This document shows, in pieces, positions 40,281-49,603 of a stretch of 64,000 nucleotides of DNA. The translations under genes and the position numbers were made by a program. The stretch comes from Candidozyma auris (taxonomy: Eukaryota > Ascomycota > Pichiomycetes > Serinales > Metschnikowiaceae). The notes under the pieces were generated by a model that had not been told where the DNA came from, did not search any database, and worked only from the letters and a program-made list of their open reading frames with translations. The DNA lies in the NCBI RefSeq assembly GCF_003013715.1, contig NC_072815.1, forward strand, positions 930,001 through 994,000, written 5' to 3'. Numbering within the stretch: the stretch's first letter is position 1; each line of letters opens with the position of its first letter.

Positions 40281-40823
40281 GGAGTGGAGATTATTTTTTA
40301 TAGCTAGGAGCTGTGAGCGATGAGAAGAATGCAGCACCTGCTCTTATATCTGGCGAGCTTCGTTATCGTCTTGGCTGTCATATAATTGCTATTAGAGGGT
40401 TGCTGTCAGGCATTGTGCAGGGAGCCCATGGGGGAGCACAGATAATGTGAATGTGAGACAAGGACAATGTGAGCGAAGACACCGGCACAAAGCGTATCTT
40501 TTATTGATGGAGGATTTGCTGACTTCTTTTGGTGGAGCTGTAACAGCTGTTGGAGTTTTGTGGGATGATCCTCATAATTGGATTTTTGAGAGAAGTTTTT
40601 TTTTTATGAGACTTCGCCTCGCAGCCGATTTGGCTGCAAAATGTCACAGTGCAGGGTTATCGTGAATGGCATGGCCATCAATGTATGGAACAGACGCTCT
40701 TGTGTTAAAAACTACGACTCGACATTTCGTCGATGTGTACATTCCAGGGTCCGTTGCTGGCGTTCTTAGATATATTAAGGTTTGCACCGTCGATTACGTA
40801 TCTATTATATATATATATGGGCA
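40281..40823. promoter_or_regulatory. GH76 upstream region with an inverted motif pair
   Basis: TCGCAGCC (40619-40626) and TGGCTGCAAA (40631-40640) are two opposite copies of the recurrent motif, separated by a few bases and able to form a short hairpin. An (AT)n run lies at about 40806-40820 at the ERG6 3' side. No gene is seen. Confidence 0.55.
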
Positions 40824-41951
40824 TTAAGCGTTCTTAGGCTTTCTCACAACGTACAACATCATAGGCGTGAACAACTTCTGCTCACCGCCCTTCACCAAGT
40901 TCACGGCTGCGTCCTCCAAGGCCCCAGTGACCTGCTTGGACCCCTTTGGCGCAAGCCCGATCTTCTCCATCAACCCTACAAGCTCGGTGGTGACGGTTCT
41001 CCCGATACGCGAGGTTCTGAACACAGTGAAGTAGTCGCCCAACGTCTGGACATACTTGAACTGACCAGACAATGGGTAGTACCATGGGATTTCGTCGTCA
41101 GCGGCGGCCAAGTCCTTCTGGTACTCAATCTCAAAGCCAACGTTCTTCAACGCCTGCTCGGCAACGTCCCTCTTGTACATCTTGGGGATACCGTCACCAA
41201 CCTCGATACCGTAGGCGATCTTACGGTGCTCCTCGTTCGACTCGTCGTACTTGTCGGTCATGACCCACTCGTACACACCAAAGACTCCACCAGGCTTCAA
41301 CACTCTGTAAATTTCAGAGTACACACCCTCCAACACTGGAGCGTGGACGGTGGCCTCGATGGCGTAGACGGCATCGAACGACTCAGGCTCAAAGTCCATC
41401 TGCATGAAGTCACCCTTCACGTACGACAACTTGTCGTCCAAATGGTACTTCTTGGCATAGTGGTTGGCTCTCTCGATCTGGTAGTCGTTGTTGTTCAAGC
41501 CAACAATGGTACAGTCGGTGAATCTGCAAATCTCTCTGCCTGGACCACCAACACCACAGCCAACATCCAAAACCTTCATGTCCTCCGTGAGACCCATCTT
41601 GTAGGCCAAATAGTGCTCGTGTCTGGCGGTGGCTTGTCTGAAAGCTTCACCTCTGTAGTAACGAGAAAAGTGGAAAGAGGAACCCCAACCGTACTCGTAG
41701 AAGTCAGTAACCAAGTTATAGTAGTGAGAAGTCAATTGCGAGTAGTCTCCCAATCTTTTCTTCTCATCTTCTTCGGTAACACCGCCATCCCAGTGCTTGA
41801 AGTAACCGTTGTTAGCAACGTCAGCAGCATCCTTGGACTTGGACATGAGTGCGCCCAATCCGGTCTTCTTGTACGAGTTTCCGTGCAAGGCCTTGGCGAA
41901 CTCTTGGTCTCTGGCGTGGTCTTTTTCTGCCAATGGAACGGTTGACGACAT
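40824..41951 (-). CDS. ERG6: Sterol 24-C-methyltransferase
   Basis: 375 residues (S. cerevisiae 383). It methylates zymosterol at C-24 with S-adenosylmethionine to make fecosterol in the ergosterol pathway, at ER and lipid droplets. SAM-binding motif I reads [15 protein letters not shown]. The sterol-binding region I reads [18 protein letters not shown], both diagnostic. Further conserved parts are [22 protein letters not shown] and [10 protein letters not shown]. The TATA lies in a 16-bp palindrome at 42029-42044, and two TCGTATA sterol-response elements lie further upstream. Confidence 0.97.
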   Translation of the reverse strand: MSSTVPLAEKDHARDQEFAKALHGNSYKKTGLGALMSKSKDAADVANNGYFKHWDGGVTEEDEKKRLGDYSQLTSHYYNLVTDFYEYGWGSSFHFSRYYRGEAFRQATARHEHYLAYKMGLTEDMKVLDVGCGVGGPGREICRFTDCTIVGLNNNDYQIERANHYAKKYHLDDKLSYVKGDFMQMDFEPESFDAVYAIEATVHAPVLEGVYSEIYRVLKPGGVFGVYEWVMTDKYDESNEEHRKIAYGIEVGDGIPKMYKRDVAEQALKNVGFEIEYQKDLAAADDEIPWYYPLSGQFKYVQTLGDYFTVFRTSRIGRTVTTELVGLMEKIGLAPKGSKQVTGALEDAAVNLVKGGEQKLFTPMMLYVVRKPKNA

Positions 41952-42028
41952 GGTGAAGGTAGTTTTAGTTGGAACTGTTGAAGTGAAGCAAAAATGCTAA
42001 TTTTTCTTGCAGTAACTGCCTGGCTGGT

Positions 42029-42305
42029 GCGTTTATATAAACGCGCATGCTATTTTTTTTTCTCTCTCGTTTGGTCCTCATGCGTCGCGACCTTTAAGCT
42101 CTCGTACAACTCGTTTAGCGCGGCCTGGGACGCATCTCGTATACTATGCGACACAAATTTTTAGAGTTTTTTTGCATCCATTCACTTGTTAACTGAGGCC
42201 TGCCTCGGAAATGATTATCTGCGACATGATTCGAAGCCTTGGGGCAGCTGCTTGTATTCACCATCTATGAGGTCTTGAGATCACCCTGTGATATTTTCTC
42301 GTATA
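42029..42305 (-). promoter_or_regulatory. ERG6 promoter: palindromic TATA and two TCGTATA elements
   Basis: GCGTTTATATAAACGC (42029-42044) is a perfect 16-bp palindrome containing the TATA box, about 80 bp before the ATG. TCGTATA occurs at 42137-42143 and 42299-42305. TCGTATA is the sterol-response element bound by Upc2-type zinc-cluster factors at ERG genes. A TTTTTGCACCCA variant motif, at 42321-42332, lies just beyond. Confidence 0.7.
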
Positions 42306-42367
42306 CGCCTTCTTGACCCATTTTTGCACCCATGTCTGCTCATAGATCAAGTGGCCCAACTTCCCAA

Positions 42368-45300
42368 TCATCTTGTCTCCTTTCCGATATCGTAGTCGAC
42401 CGCCTCTTCTTCCTCAAGTAGCTGATCAATCTCTGCAAGCTCTTTTTCTTGCATCTTTCTCTTCTCCACATCTTCCTTGTCGTCCCTTGCAGATTCCTGT
42501 GTCTCTGCCTCCAAATCTCGTTTATCGGGATTACCTTTGGAAACAGGCGTTGGCGTTGCTCCTGCGAACAGAACCCTATTGATAGGATCGGAATTTCCAC
42601 CGGTTAAAGGCGGAATTTCTCGAGGCACAGACGGCGTGCGAGACCTATTAGGGGTCCTGGCTCTCGCCTCTGCTTCGTCTGCTTCTGCTGCTTCAACAAG
42701 ATCATTCACAGTAGTCCGAAACTTTTCAAACAATCTCTCTGTAGGGGCATCAAGAACAAAGTCAGAGTTATCCTGGCTAGCGCTAATTTTCTCCAGGGTA
42801 TCGTTTATCGCCTGTTTCAACCCCCGAAGAAGGGGAGCTCCAATCTCTTTGTGAAGACACAACTTAGGTAGGTTGGAGATGATGAGCTTTTTGATATTCT
42901 TGGGTGAGTCCTGCTCTATTATTTCCAAGAATTTCATCACCTGCCAGAGGTGCGCTGCATTTTTTTTGTAGTCTTCCTCTCCAATGTTGACAATTTCTCT
43001 GGGATCACTCCAGTAAATGAATTGCTGAAGCACTGTGCTTGGCAGCATTAATCTATCAAACGATTGAAATTTACTGTTGGTATTAAACAACTCGTAGAAA
43101 CAGTCTCCGCTAACGCTGCTGACCTTCGATTGATGCTTTGGATGACTAAATGAGTACACTGGGATGCAAAATGCTAATATCTGCTTAAGTTCCTGGTTTT
43201 GAGCATTAAGTGGATGGAAGTATGCAATGAGAAGTGCCCTTAAGAGCGATCCCTCGTAGTCCATTTCTTCGTTTTCATCTTCGACCACGTCATCCTTGCC
43301 AAAGTCTGGCATTAGATCTGCGAGGAATAGCTTACACAAACCCTCAGCGACGACGGCTTGCACTTTAGGATGATCAAATTCTCTCAACATCGTGTGGAAG
43401 AGCCTTGCAAGAGAGAGTGCATCGACTGCAAACTCCGAATCCCCACCGAGAATACCAACACCATGGGTCGAGAGAAGGTCAAAAACCACTTGGATTGCTA
43501 GGATTCTCAACTTCTCGTCGGCACTTTTTGACGCATATTGTCCAAAAATTCTCAAATTTTTTAATGTAAGATAGTTATCAAGCAACGAAACTAACCCTAA
43601 GCATCTCACGCCTAATCTTTTGACCTCCCAGTTTGTGCTACACATAGCTGGACGTATCAATGTCTCAATAAGGGAATCAAACTGGTGCGTGCTCGAGACA
43701 GAGTCTTCCAAAAGCTCTAAGTAGTGCTGAAGCACCATAAGACACTGAATTAGCAAGTCCTCTGAAGGAAGCGAGGGCGCAATCTTCCTTCTTTTGTTAG
43801 CCTCTTCATTAGATTGCAGGTCAGCGTCGTCTTCTTCGTCATCCTCATTTTCTCCAAAGAGAGATGCTGCCGACACAAATGTTTGATCATTTTCGTCCAT
43901 GCCGGAGTCACGAATATCGGTGATGATTTCGATGCACAAATTTGAGAAATAATTCTCGTCGTTGGAAAGCTGACGTAATATTTGCACACATAAGATGATG
44001 AGCTTATCTGGTAATTTATGAATCGTAATAGCTTGCGAGATCAATGGTTGCAATTTCCTAGTGCCAGCAATGTCAGCGAAGTCGCTTCGCTTGATGACAA
44101 GAAGTAGCTGCTCGATAATAAATTCGAGATGCTTCATTCGTTCGCCAAAACTTTTATACTTCCTAGGAATATCACTCGCTGACTCATAGTACGACTCCTT
44201 CTCTTCTTCAAGATGTTGTAAAGCCTTCAAATTTTTATTCAAGGTATCCTCATCCTTCAGTAAAAGATCCCTAATTTTTACAAGACGCTGCTGTAGCTCT
44301 TCGAGCTCCTTCTCTGACTCCTTGACTCGCGCCTTCGAAATCAGAATTTTTTCATTAAGGCCAGCGGTTTCTGCGCCTGCTTTTTGTAGCTCAGCCTTTT
44401 TGGTAGCGAAATGTGTCAAATCGTGCTTGGTACGTTTAATTAATTCTGTCAAGGCCTCAAGATGACTTTGTCCCAGAGTAACAGCTTTTTCATTTTTAGA
44501 TATTCTGCGCATCAAATCAGCTTGGTCAGCCTCTTTCTCGAGAATGTGTTGGTCAAATCTAGCCATTTTTTTCGTGAATGTAGTGTACTCATCGAGGAGT
44601 TCTTGGTCTCCATCAATGATTTTCATTCGGAGTCTCAAGTAGTCACTCAAATAAGACGCTAGCACCGTCATTTCCGGTAGACTTCTATCGAGCTTGTTAT
44701 AGAGATTATGGGTGTGGCAGTAGTCGAGAAACGTTCTGATGTAGAACGCTCTTTCAGAATCAAGTTCTCTCCACTGCTGTTCAGTGAATTCGACTTTATC
44801 TAGGGACTCCAGATGCTTATCAAAATAGGCCGTCATTGCGCTTTCAGCAGCATCACTGTCAACGACATTGAGGCGCTCTAAAAGTGCCAAGATCTTATCG
44901 TCAGCCATCGAGAGCCATGATTTCGTGAACATATTCGTTGCCGCCTCTTTGACAGATGACTCACGATCGTGTAGGCCCCACTTAAGAAGACTCTGACGCA
45001 ACTCCACGTCGACGTCTTTGAGACTGCCGATTTCCATGAACACTCTCCCGTAGACCAATCTTCTGTTAATGGCATTTGTATCTCTAGCACGGCGTAGCAC
45101 TTCTGGGATAGTATATTTATTCTTCGTCACTGTGAGCATGGCAGCCCGGCGCACTTCGGGAGACTCGTCGTGGTTCATGGCGCTGACAATGGCCTTGACA
45201 GCATGATTGGGCTTCTGGTCATTACCTCCTTGCAATTGGAAAACAGACATAGCAACCACAGCCTGAAGTCGTACTATGTGCTCTTTGTCGCGCAAGCCTC

Positions 45301-45808
45301 TACGTAAAGTGTACTCAAGCGCCTTGTAGAGATCCTCATCGATCTCAGGAACAGTATGGACCAAGTACGCCAAAAACTGGGTGATTCTGTATCTCACGTC
45401 CTTGAACTTCAGCTCCGTGCCACGAAGGAGGTGGCGTAGCAAGAACTCCACAAAGACCGTGGGCACGCCGTCTTCATCCTCGGCCGGACGAGACGGTTTT
45501 GCGGCCTCATCCTCTATCATCTTCTTCACAAACACCGTAACGAATTTGGCTATTCTGTCGGCTGCAGGGACACCCTTACGCACTTTCAATACCTTCAGCA
45601 CAAGCTTTGTGAAATGGAAGTTAAAACTCTCCTCGTAATCGAGCTCAATGGCCCTTGTCTGGACGTTTCGAAGCACCACCGCTAGCTTTCTATGGCCCAG
45701 AAGCGTCATCTGGGCGTCTTGAAAAATATGCGACGTGGCCATCTCGACCTCTGTGAGCGTGGTCATCAGCATGGCGCTTTTAAGCGTGGGCCGTGCGTGA
45801 TCCATCAT
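42368..45808 (-). CDS. YCG1: Condensin non-SMC subunit Ycg1 (CAP-G)
   Basis: 1146 residues from the first ATG (45808). HEAT-repeat subunit that, with Brn1, clamps DNA for condensin in mitosis. HEAT repeats fill residues ~30-430 (typical: HNxDESPEVRRAAMLTV-like, IVRLQAVVAMSVFQ, ESSVKEAATNMFTKSW) and ~600-1040 (WEVKRLGVRCLGLVSLLDNYL, HPKVQAVVAEGLCKL). An ~140-residue coiled coil (about 410-550; EKELEELQQRLVKIRD) interrupts the solenoid. The tail is disordered and acidic, with TP sites (RARTPNRSRTP) that could be CDK targets. S. cerevisiae Ycg1 is 1035 residues. The motif TGGCTGCGAA lies 250 bp upstream. Confidence 0.93.
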   Translation of the reverse strand: MMDHARPTLKSAMLMTTLTEVEMATSHIFQDAQMTLLGHRKLAVVLRNVQTRAIELDYEESFNFHFTKLVLKVLKVRKGVPAADRIAKFVTVFVKKMIEDEAAKPSRPAEDEDGVPTVFVEFLLRHLLRGTELKFKDVRYRITQFLAYLVHTVPEIDEDLYKALEYTLRRGLRDKEHIVRLQAVVAMSVFQLQGGNDQKPNHAVKAIVSAMNHDESPEVRRAAMLTVTKNKYTIPEVLRRARDTNAINRRLVYGRVFMEIGSLKDVDVELRQSLLKWGLHDRESSVKEAATNMFTKSWLSMADDKILALLERLNVVDSDAAESAMTAYFDKHLESLDKVEFTEQQWRELDSERAFYIRTFLDYCHTHNLYNKLDRSLPEMTVLASYLSDYLRLRMKIIDGDQELLDEYTTFTKKMARFDQHILEKEADQADLMRRISKNEKAVTLGQSHLEALTELIKRTKHDLTHFATKKAELQKAGAETAGLNEKILISKARVKESEKELEELQQRLVKIRDLLLKDEDTLNKNLKALQHLEEEKESYYESASDIPRKYKSFGERMKHLEFIIEQLLLVIKRSDFADIAGTRKLQPLISQAITIHKLPDKLIILCVQILRQLSNDENYFSNLCIEIITDIRDSGMDENDQTFVSAASLFGENEDDEEDDADLQSNEEANKRRKIAPSLPSEDLLIQCLMVLQHYLELLEDSVSSTHQFDSLIETLIRPAMCSTNWEVKRLGVRCLGLVSLLDNYLTLKNLRIFGQYASKSADEKLRILAIQVVFDLLSTHGVGILGGDSEFAVDALSLARLFHTMLREFDHPKVQAVVAEGLCKLFLADLMPDFGKDDVVEDENEEMDYEGSLLRALLIAYFHPLNAQNQELKQILAFCIPVYSFSHPKHQSKVSSVSGDCFYELFNTNSKFQSFDRLMLPSTVLQQFIYWSDPREIVNIGEEDYKKNAAHLWQVMKFLEIIEQDSPKNIKKLIISNLPKLCLHKEIGAPLLRGLKQAINDTLEKISASQDNSDFVLDAPTERLFEKFRTTVNDLVEAAEADEAEARARTPNRSRTPSVPREIPPLTGGNSDPINRVLFAGATPTPVSKGNPDKRDLEAETQESARDDKEDVEKRKMQEKELAEIDQLLEEEEAVDYDIGKETR

Positions 45809-46259
45809 AAGAGGTGGAAGAGGTGAAAGTGTAGATGGGTATTTTGGTGAGATCAAATGTGTAAACAGAGCGCGCTTAAAGAGATGATGGGAGGGAAGAG
45901 ATGGATGCAGAGTTGGGAAGCAAAAGATATATGATTCACTGGTTGAAGGAAGGAATTAGAATGCTTAATTGTGTGAGTTTAGCTCTTCTCTATTTTTTTT
46001 TTTTTTGATATGAAGTATGTGCTTTCTTCGATTGCTTGTTCGTAGGTGTGGACTAGAATGGCTGCGAAATACTACTAACAGGATAATGAGAATTGCGTGA
46101 GACGGCACACTTGAGGAAACAATTTAAATAAGAATAGTCTTGTTCAAGTCATGACCATCAAATAAAGCTGGCTATGACAATTGGAAGTTTCTCGGGATTT
46201 GAATCGGGCCCCCCTTTTTTTCAATGGCTCTGCAGTTCTCGTGGGAGTACAACATTGAG

Positions 46260-46404
46260 TTGATATATCGTGGGGGATTGAATAATCTGGATCGAAAAAA
46301 AATAAAGGTATTTTGGGTGCTGTTAATGTCATTGATATATCGTGGGGGATTGAATAATCTGGATCGAAAAAAAAAAAAAGGTATTTTGGGTGCTGTTAAT
46401 GTCA
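46260..46404 (+). repeat. 72-bp tandem direct duplication
   Basis: Two copies (46260-46331 and 46332-46404) are identical except at the A-rich centre (A8-T-A3 against A13). Each begins TTGATATATCGTGGGGG and ends GCTGTTAATGTCA. Near identity implies a recent duplication. It lies just 3' of the tRNA-Gly gene. Confidence 0.95.
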
Positions 46405-46449
46405 TTGTTTCATTCCTGTGAACATAGGCATTAGAATGGAAAAAAAAAT

Positions 46450-46521
46450 TGAGTGGTACGGGAATCGAACCCATGTCTGCTGCTTGGAAGGCAGCAATGC
46501 TAACCATTACACCAACCACCC
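46450..46521 (-). tRNA. tRNA-Gly (anticodon UCC)
   Basis: A full cloverleaf can be drawn on the minus strand. The acceptor GGGTGGT pairs with ACCACTC (one G-U) with discriminator A. The D-arm is GTGTAATGGTTAGCA. The anticodon arm GCTGC-CTTCCAA-GCAGC gives anticodon TCC. The T-arm is ATGGG-TTCGATT-CCCGT. There is no intron. An oligo-T terminator follows directly (A run at 46439-46448 on the plus strand). The sequence closely follows yeast tRNA-Gly(UCC). Confidence 0.96.
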
Positions 46522-47227
46522 CGCGTTGTAGAACTCCAGAGTGAAAGTCATTATAAGATGGTACTTGTTTATATGCAGTATATAACATATTAATAGCACA
46601 TAGTCAACTTTTGCTATTAGATTTGCATAAATTTGAGCTATAGCCTACTAAATCATGAGTTTGAGGACTTTTTGGGGTTACATGAGTGACTTAGACGGCT
46701 GTACCAGGTCCGACCATATTCTCGGAAGCATCTCAACGTTAGCATGGGTAGAAAGAAGCTAGAAACCCTGTAAGATGAAACATCAATGGATCTTGCTCTC
46801 TACAAAGGTCAAAAACTAGGTCTTCGAGTTACAAACGCTGCTTTTTTCAAGATCAAAGTTTTTGTACCGTGAAAGTACGTTTTTTTGTTTTGATGATGAC
46901 TCTTGCTCGATTAACAAACCATTGACCTTCGTTCGCCTTCTGATTGGTTTCTTTTCCATTAGATTACACTATCTAGTGCTAGGTGTATTGAGCCTTTGAA
47001 CTATCTACCACAGCTACATCCCATTGGTCAACACATTGAATTTGAAGAGGTCGAACTCATAAACACTCAATCACTCAAGCTGCACCAATAGCAATGCTAA
47101 TTCTGTACGAATCCACAGAGTTTCCTTGTCCTTGCTGTCCTCATTCTCATAATTGGCCTCGTTGTAGTCCCAGTAACATAGTGAAATCAGCATCGCGAAC
47201 GAAAATTATAGATCAACCCAACCCTCC

Positions 47228-49603
47228 ATGGATCTTCCCACAGGTATGTCTATACATAAAGCTGAACCGCCAAAACCCTTACTAACCGCAGACTCTATCT
47301 ACGTCGATGTAACCGACAGCTTTTTTACTGCTGTGGAAAAGATGGCCCCGGGCAATGTCGTGGCCTCGCCATACTTTGATATGCTAGAAGGCTCCAGAGC
47401 CATTGAGATGGGTAATCGTCGTTTAGACACAGGCCTCATCGATTTAAAGCATGAAGAGGTGATGTTTGATACGGCCGCAGGGCAGCTGGTGGAGGATGTT
47501 GCTGGTGCCATGAACCATGTCCTCATTCTGCTCATGCTGTGGTTTCTGGGGCTGTCTTTGCCAGTGACATTATTCAGCAATCGCTATGTGATGGATTTTT
47601 TGCAAAGTTACAATTCACTGGGTGGCCAGTTTGCCAGATCCAATTTGGTGAATAAAAGACTCCATGGTGATCTGTATACTGAGAGCTCTTCCTTTGAAGG
47701 TGTTTTGGTGAACAAGGTGCTTAGGGCGTATGTGGCTGGCATTTGCAAGTTTGCTGGCATTGTGAGAGATGTTGCGTTGAACGTGTTATACGATGAAGAA
47801 GACTTGACTACGAGAAACATGGACTTGAACATGCTCACCGCCGTGGAGAGTAGCGTCGTTTTGGAGACCATCGAGGAGGCTCAACAATGGCTCCAGAGTC
47901 AGCAAACGGATCAGCTGACTTCAACACTAAATGACTTTCTCACGTTGGCTTCGTGCTTGGTACAGACTTGCGATATCGTTCACGCTTCCATCCATCTCTT
48001 TGAGGCCAAAGACGGCCCATCTTTAGAGTCTCTCGCAGACATCAGAACACTTGCATCAAAGATCGAGGGTCAGAATATTGGCTTGGGTCCTCGCTACTCG
48101 GTCTCCAAATTCGCTCAGACTGACTGTAATAATAAGCATATCCCTTACGATAATTTCCTATTACCCAAGGAAAAAGCATTCTCGGATCTCCGCCATCTTG
48201 CTGACGAGATCGAAGCTTATGTCTCTGCATTTGCAACGTTTGACAACGCATTACAGCTAGAGTCTTACCTTCGCTACTCCATGGCTCCTCGTATGACACC
48301 AGACTACAGTTCTGTCGCTCGGGGCTTTTTCCAGCTCTTTTTCATCAGAGATGACAAGTCAGTTGTTGGCCTGAGCGAGACTGTGGGTTCCGTCAGCATC
48401 AGGCTCATGGAAAGCTTATGTTGTGCTGGTGCTTCTATCTTAGACACAGAAACCTGGAAATTACAAGAAGATGATCCATTAAAGGAGGAAGCTGCGAAAA
48501 GAGAAGCTCTCAACAAGGTAGGTGCCCTCCTAGACGACTTTGAGAACGCCATGTATAAATATTTATCGAATTTCGGCAATAACAAATGTCGACAGAGGCA
48601 ATTCGACAATCAAACAATTGTTCTTTGGGACACATTGCAGTTCAACGCTGAAAACATCGAGTTCAATCTCTTCTCAGCTTTTGGATTAGGAGACAAGATA
48701 GCTCCGGACTCGCCAAATCCGGCACTTCCCATCACAGCATTTGCATACCACATGAAACTCCAAATCATGCTTGAAACCATTTTGAGTGGCTTTGAGCTCA
48801 ACTTGTATAAACCGTTTGAGGCGTCCCAAATGTATTGGTACGCCGGTTATTTGGCGGAAAATGACCACGCCAACATGAAAATTCGAGTGACAAATATCAA
48901 CAAAGGAAAGCTTGCTCAGGTGGTGAGCTTGTCGAAGAAGGTGAAAAAGGCCAAAGCTGGTCAAAAGAAGGAGGAATTGAGAAAATTGTACAAGTCACTC
49001 AATGAAAACGCAATCCCTCAGGTTCATCGAAATTTGAAATACATAGAACAGTTTTTGGAACCTTCAGTTTTGGCATTACAGCATTTGTGCATAGCCATCT
49101 CCCAAATCCTCCTTTTGTACCAGCTGCTCAATGCAGACATGAAGAAGCCGGGCTCTATGGTGGATGACGAGCATTTGTACAACTTGCGTATGAAGCCATG
49201 GAGGTCAGTAGAGGTGCCCACCTGTCCCAGCTATAAGGACTACCGAGAGGCATCGCTGTTCTACGACACATTTTCGAAGATCGGCATCGACCTCAAGAGA
49301 GAAAGGTTTAAGGGTATTATCGAGCTGTTAAAGGGGAAACTCGTGGAAGCACTGCAAATTTATGGAGGAATCCTCGACAGCTTCAAGAACACAGAGACTC
49401 TCGAGCAGTTCTTCAAAGGTAGTGAAGACAGTGTGAAGCTGTGGATCCTGAACCTTCGCAAGACATGTGTGGCGTACCAGGTGGAGCTTGGAAATGTTCT
49501 TCACACCGTCCAAACGATGGATTCAAACCTGAGGTTTAAGGTAGAGATCGGCTCCGCGTACCACCCACACTTTCCCATCTACTCAATGAAGAAGATAGAG
49601 TAA
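47228..49603 (+). CDS. MAK10: NatC N-acetyltransferase auxiliary subunit Mak10 (Naa35), two exons
   Basis: NatC acetylates N-terminal Met before hydrophobic residues; Mak10 anchors the catalytic Mak3 and Mak31 at the ribosome. Exon 1 is 47228-47243 (MDLPT plus one base) and exon 2 is 47292-49603, giving 775 residues. The joined N-terminus reads MDLPTDSIYVDVTDSFFTAV, as in the family. Further family marks are PYFDMLEGSRAIEMGNRRLDTGLI, FDTAAGQLVEDVAGAM and a conserved C-terminal helical region. The 48-nt intron is a multiple of three with no stop, so unspliced RNA would code 16 extra residues and the reading frame looks continuous. In S. cerevisiae MAK10 is needed for L-A virus maintenance. Confidence 0.92.
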   Translation: MDLPTGMSIHKAEPPKPLLTADSIYVDVTDSFFTAVEKMAPGNVVASPYFDMLEGSRAIEMGNRRLDTGLIDLKHEEVMFDTAAGQLVEDVAGAMNHVLILLMLWFLGLSLPVTLFSNRYVMDFLQSYNSLGGQFARSNLVNKRLHGDLYTESSSFEGVLVNKVLRAYVAGICKFAGIVRDVALNVLYDEEDLTTRNMDLNMLTAVESSVVLETIEEAQQWLQSQQTDQLTSTLNDFLTLASCLVQTCDIVHASIHLFEAKDGPSLESLADIRTLASKIEGQNIGLGPRYSVSKFAQTDCNNKHIPYDNFLLPKEKAFSDLRHLADEIEAYVSAFATFDNALQLESYLRYSMAPRMTPDYSSVARGFFQLFFIRDDKSVVGLSETVGSVSIRLMESLCCAGASILDTETWKLQEDDPLKEEAAKREALNKVGALLDDFENAMYKYLSNFGNNKCRQRQFDNQTIVLWDTLQFNAENIEFNLFSAFGLGDKIAPDSPNPALPITAFAYHMKLQIMLETILSGFELNLYKPFEASQMYWYAGYLAENDHANMKIRVTNINKGKLAQVVSLSKKVKKAKAGQKKEELRKLYKSLNENAIPQVHRNLKYIEQFLEPSVLALQHLCIAISQILLLYQLLNADMKKPGSMVDDEHLYNLRMKPWRSVEVPTCPSYKDYREASLFYDTFSKIGIDLKRERFKGIIELLKGKLVEALQIYGGILDSFKNTETLEQFFKGSEDSVKLWILNLRKTCVAYQVELGNVLHTVQTMDSNLRFKVEIGSAYHPHFPIYSMKKIE
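47244..47291 (+). other. 48-nt frame-preserving intron of MAK10
   Basis: GTATGT at 47244, TACTAAC at 47280-47286, then CGCAG. It has all three consensus signals at exact fit, although the region can be read through as coding. Confidence 0.85.

Larger units (their letters stand above)
45809..47227. other. Divergent spacer YCG1 / MAK10 with a tRNA gene
   Basis: It contains the motif TGGCTGCGAA (46059-46068), a 72-bp tandem duplication (46260-46404) and tRNA-Gly (46450-46521). A GGGCCC-T8 junction near 46206 has the look of a B-box-like relic (GATTCAAATCC on the minus strand) but no cloverleaf can be drawn. From 46530 to 47227 I see nothing specific. Confidence 0.5.

Noticed and set aside
42368..45856. 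Longer YCG1 N-terminus extending to 45856
   Set aside because: The extension begins at a TTG codon; the first ATG is at 45808.
46015..46081. GTATGT followed by TACTAACAG, possible intron upstream of YCG1
   Set aside because: The AG would be only two bases from the branch adenine, no exon frame joins across it, and it lies on the strand opposite YCG1.
46190..46260. Possible second tRNA next to tRNA-Gly
   Set aside because: A B-box-like GATTCAAATCC is present but the T-stem does not pair and no acceptor or anticodon arm can be drawn.
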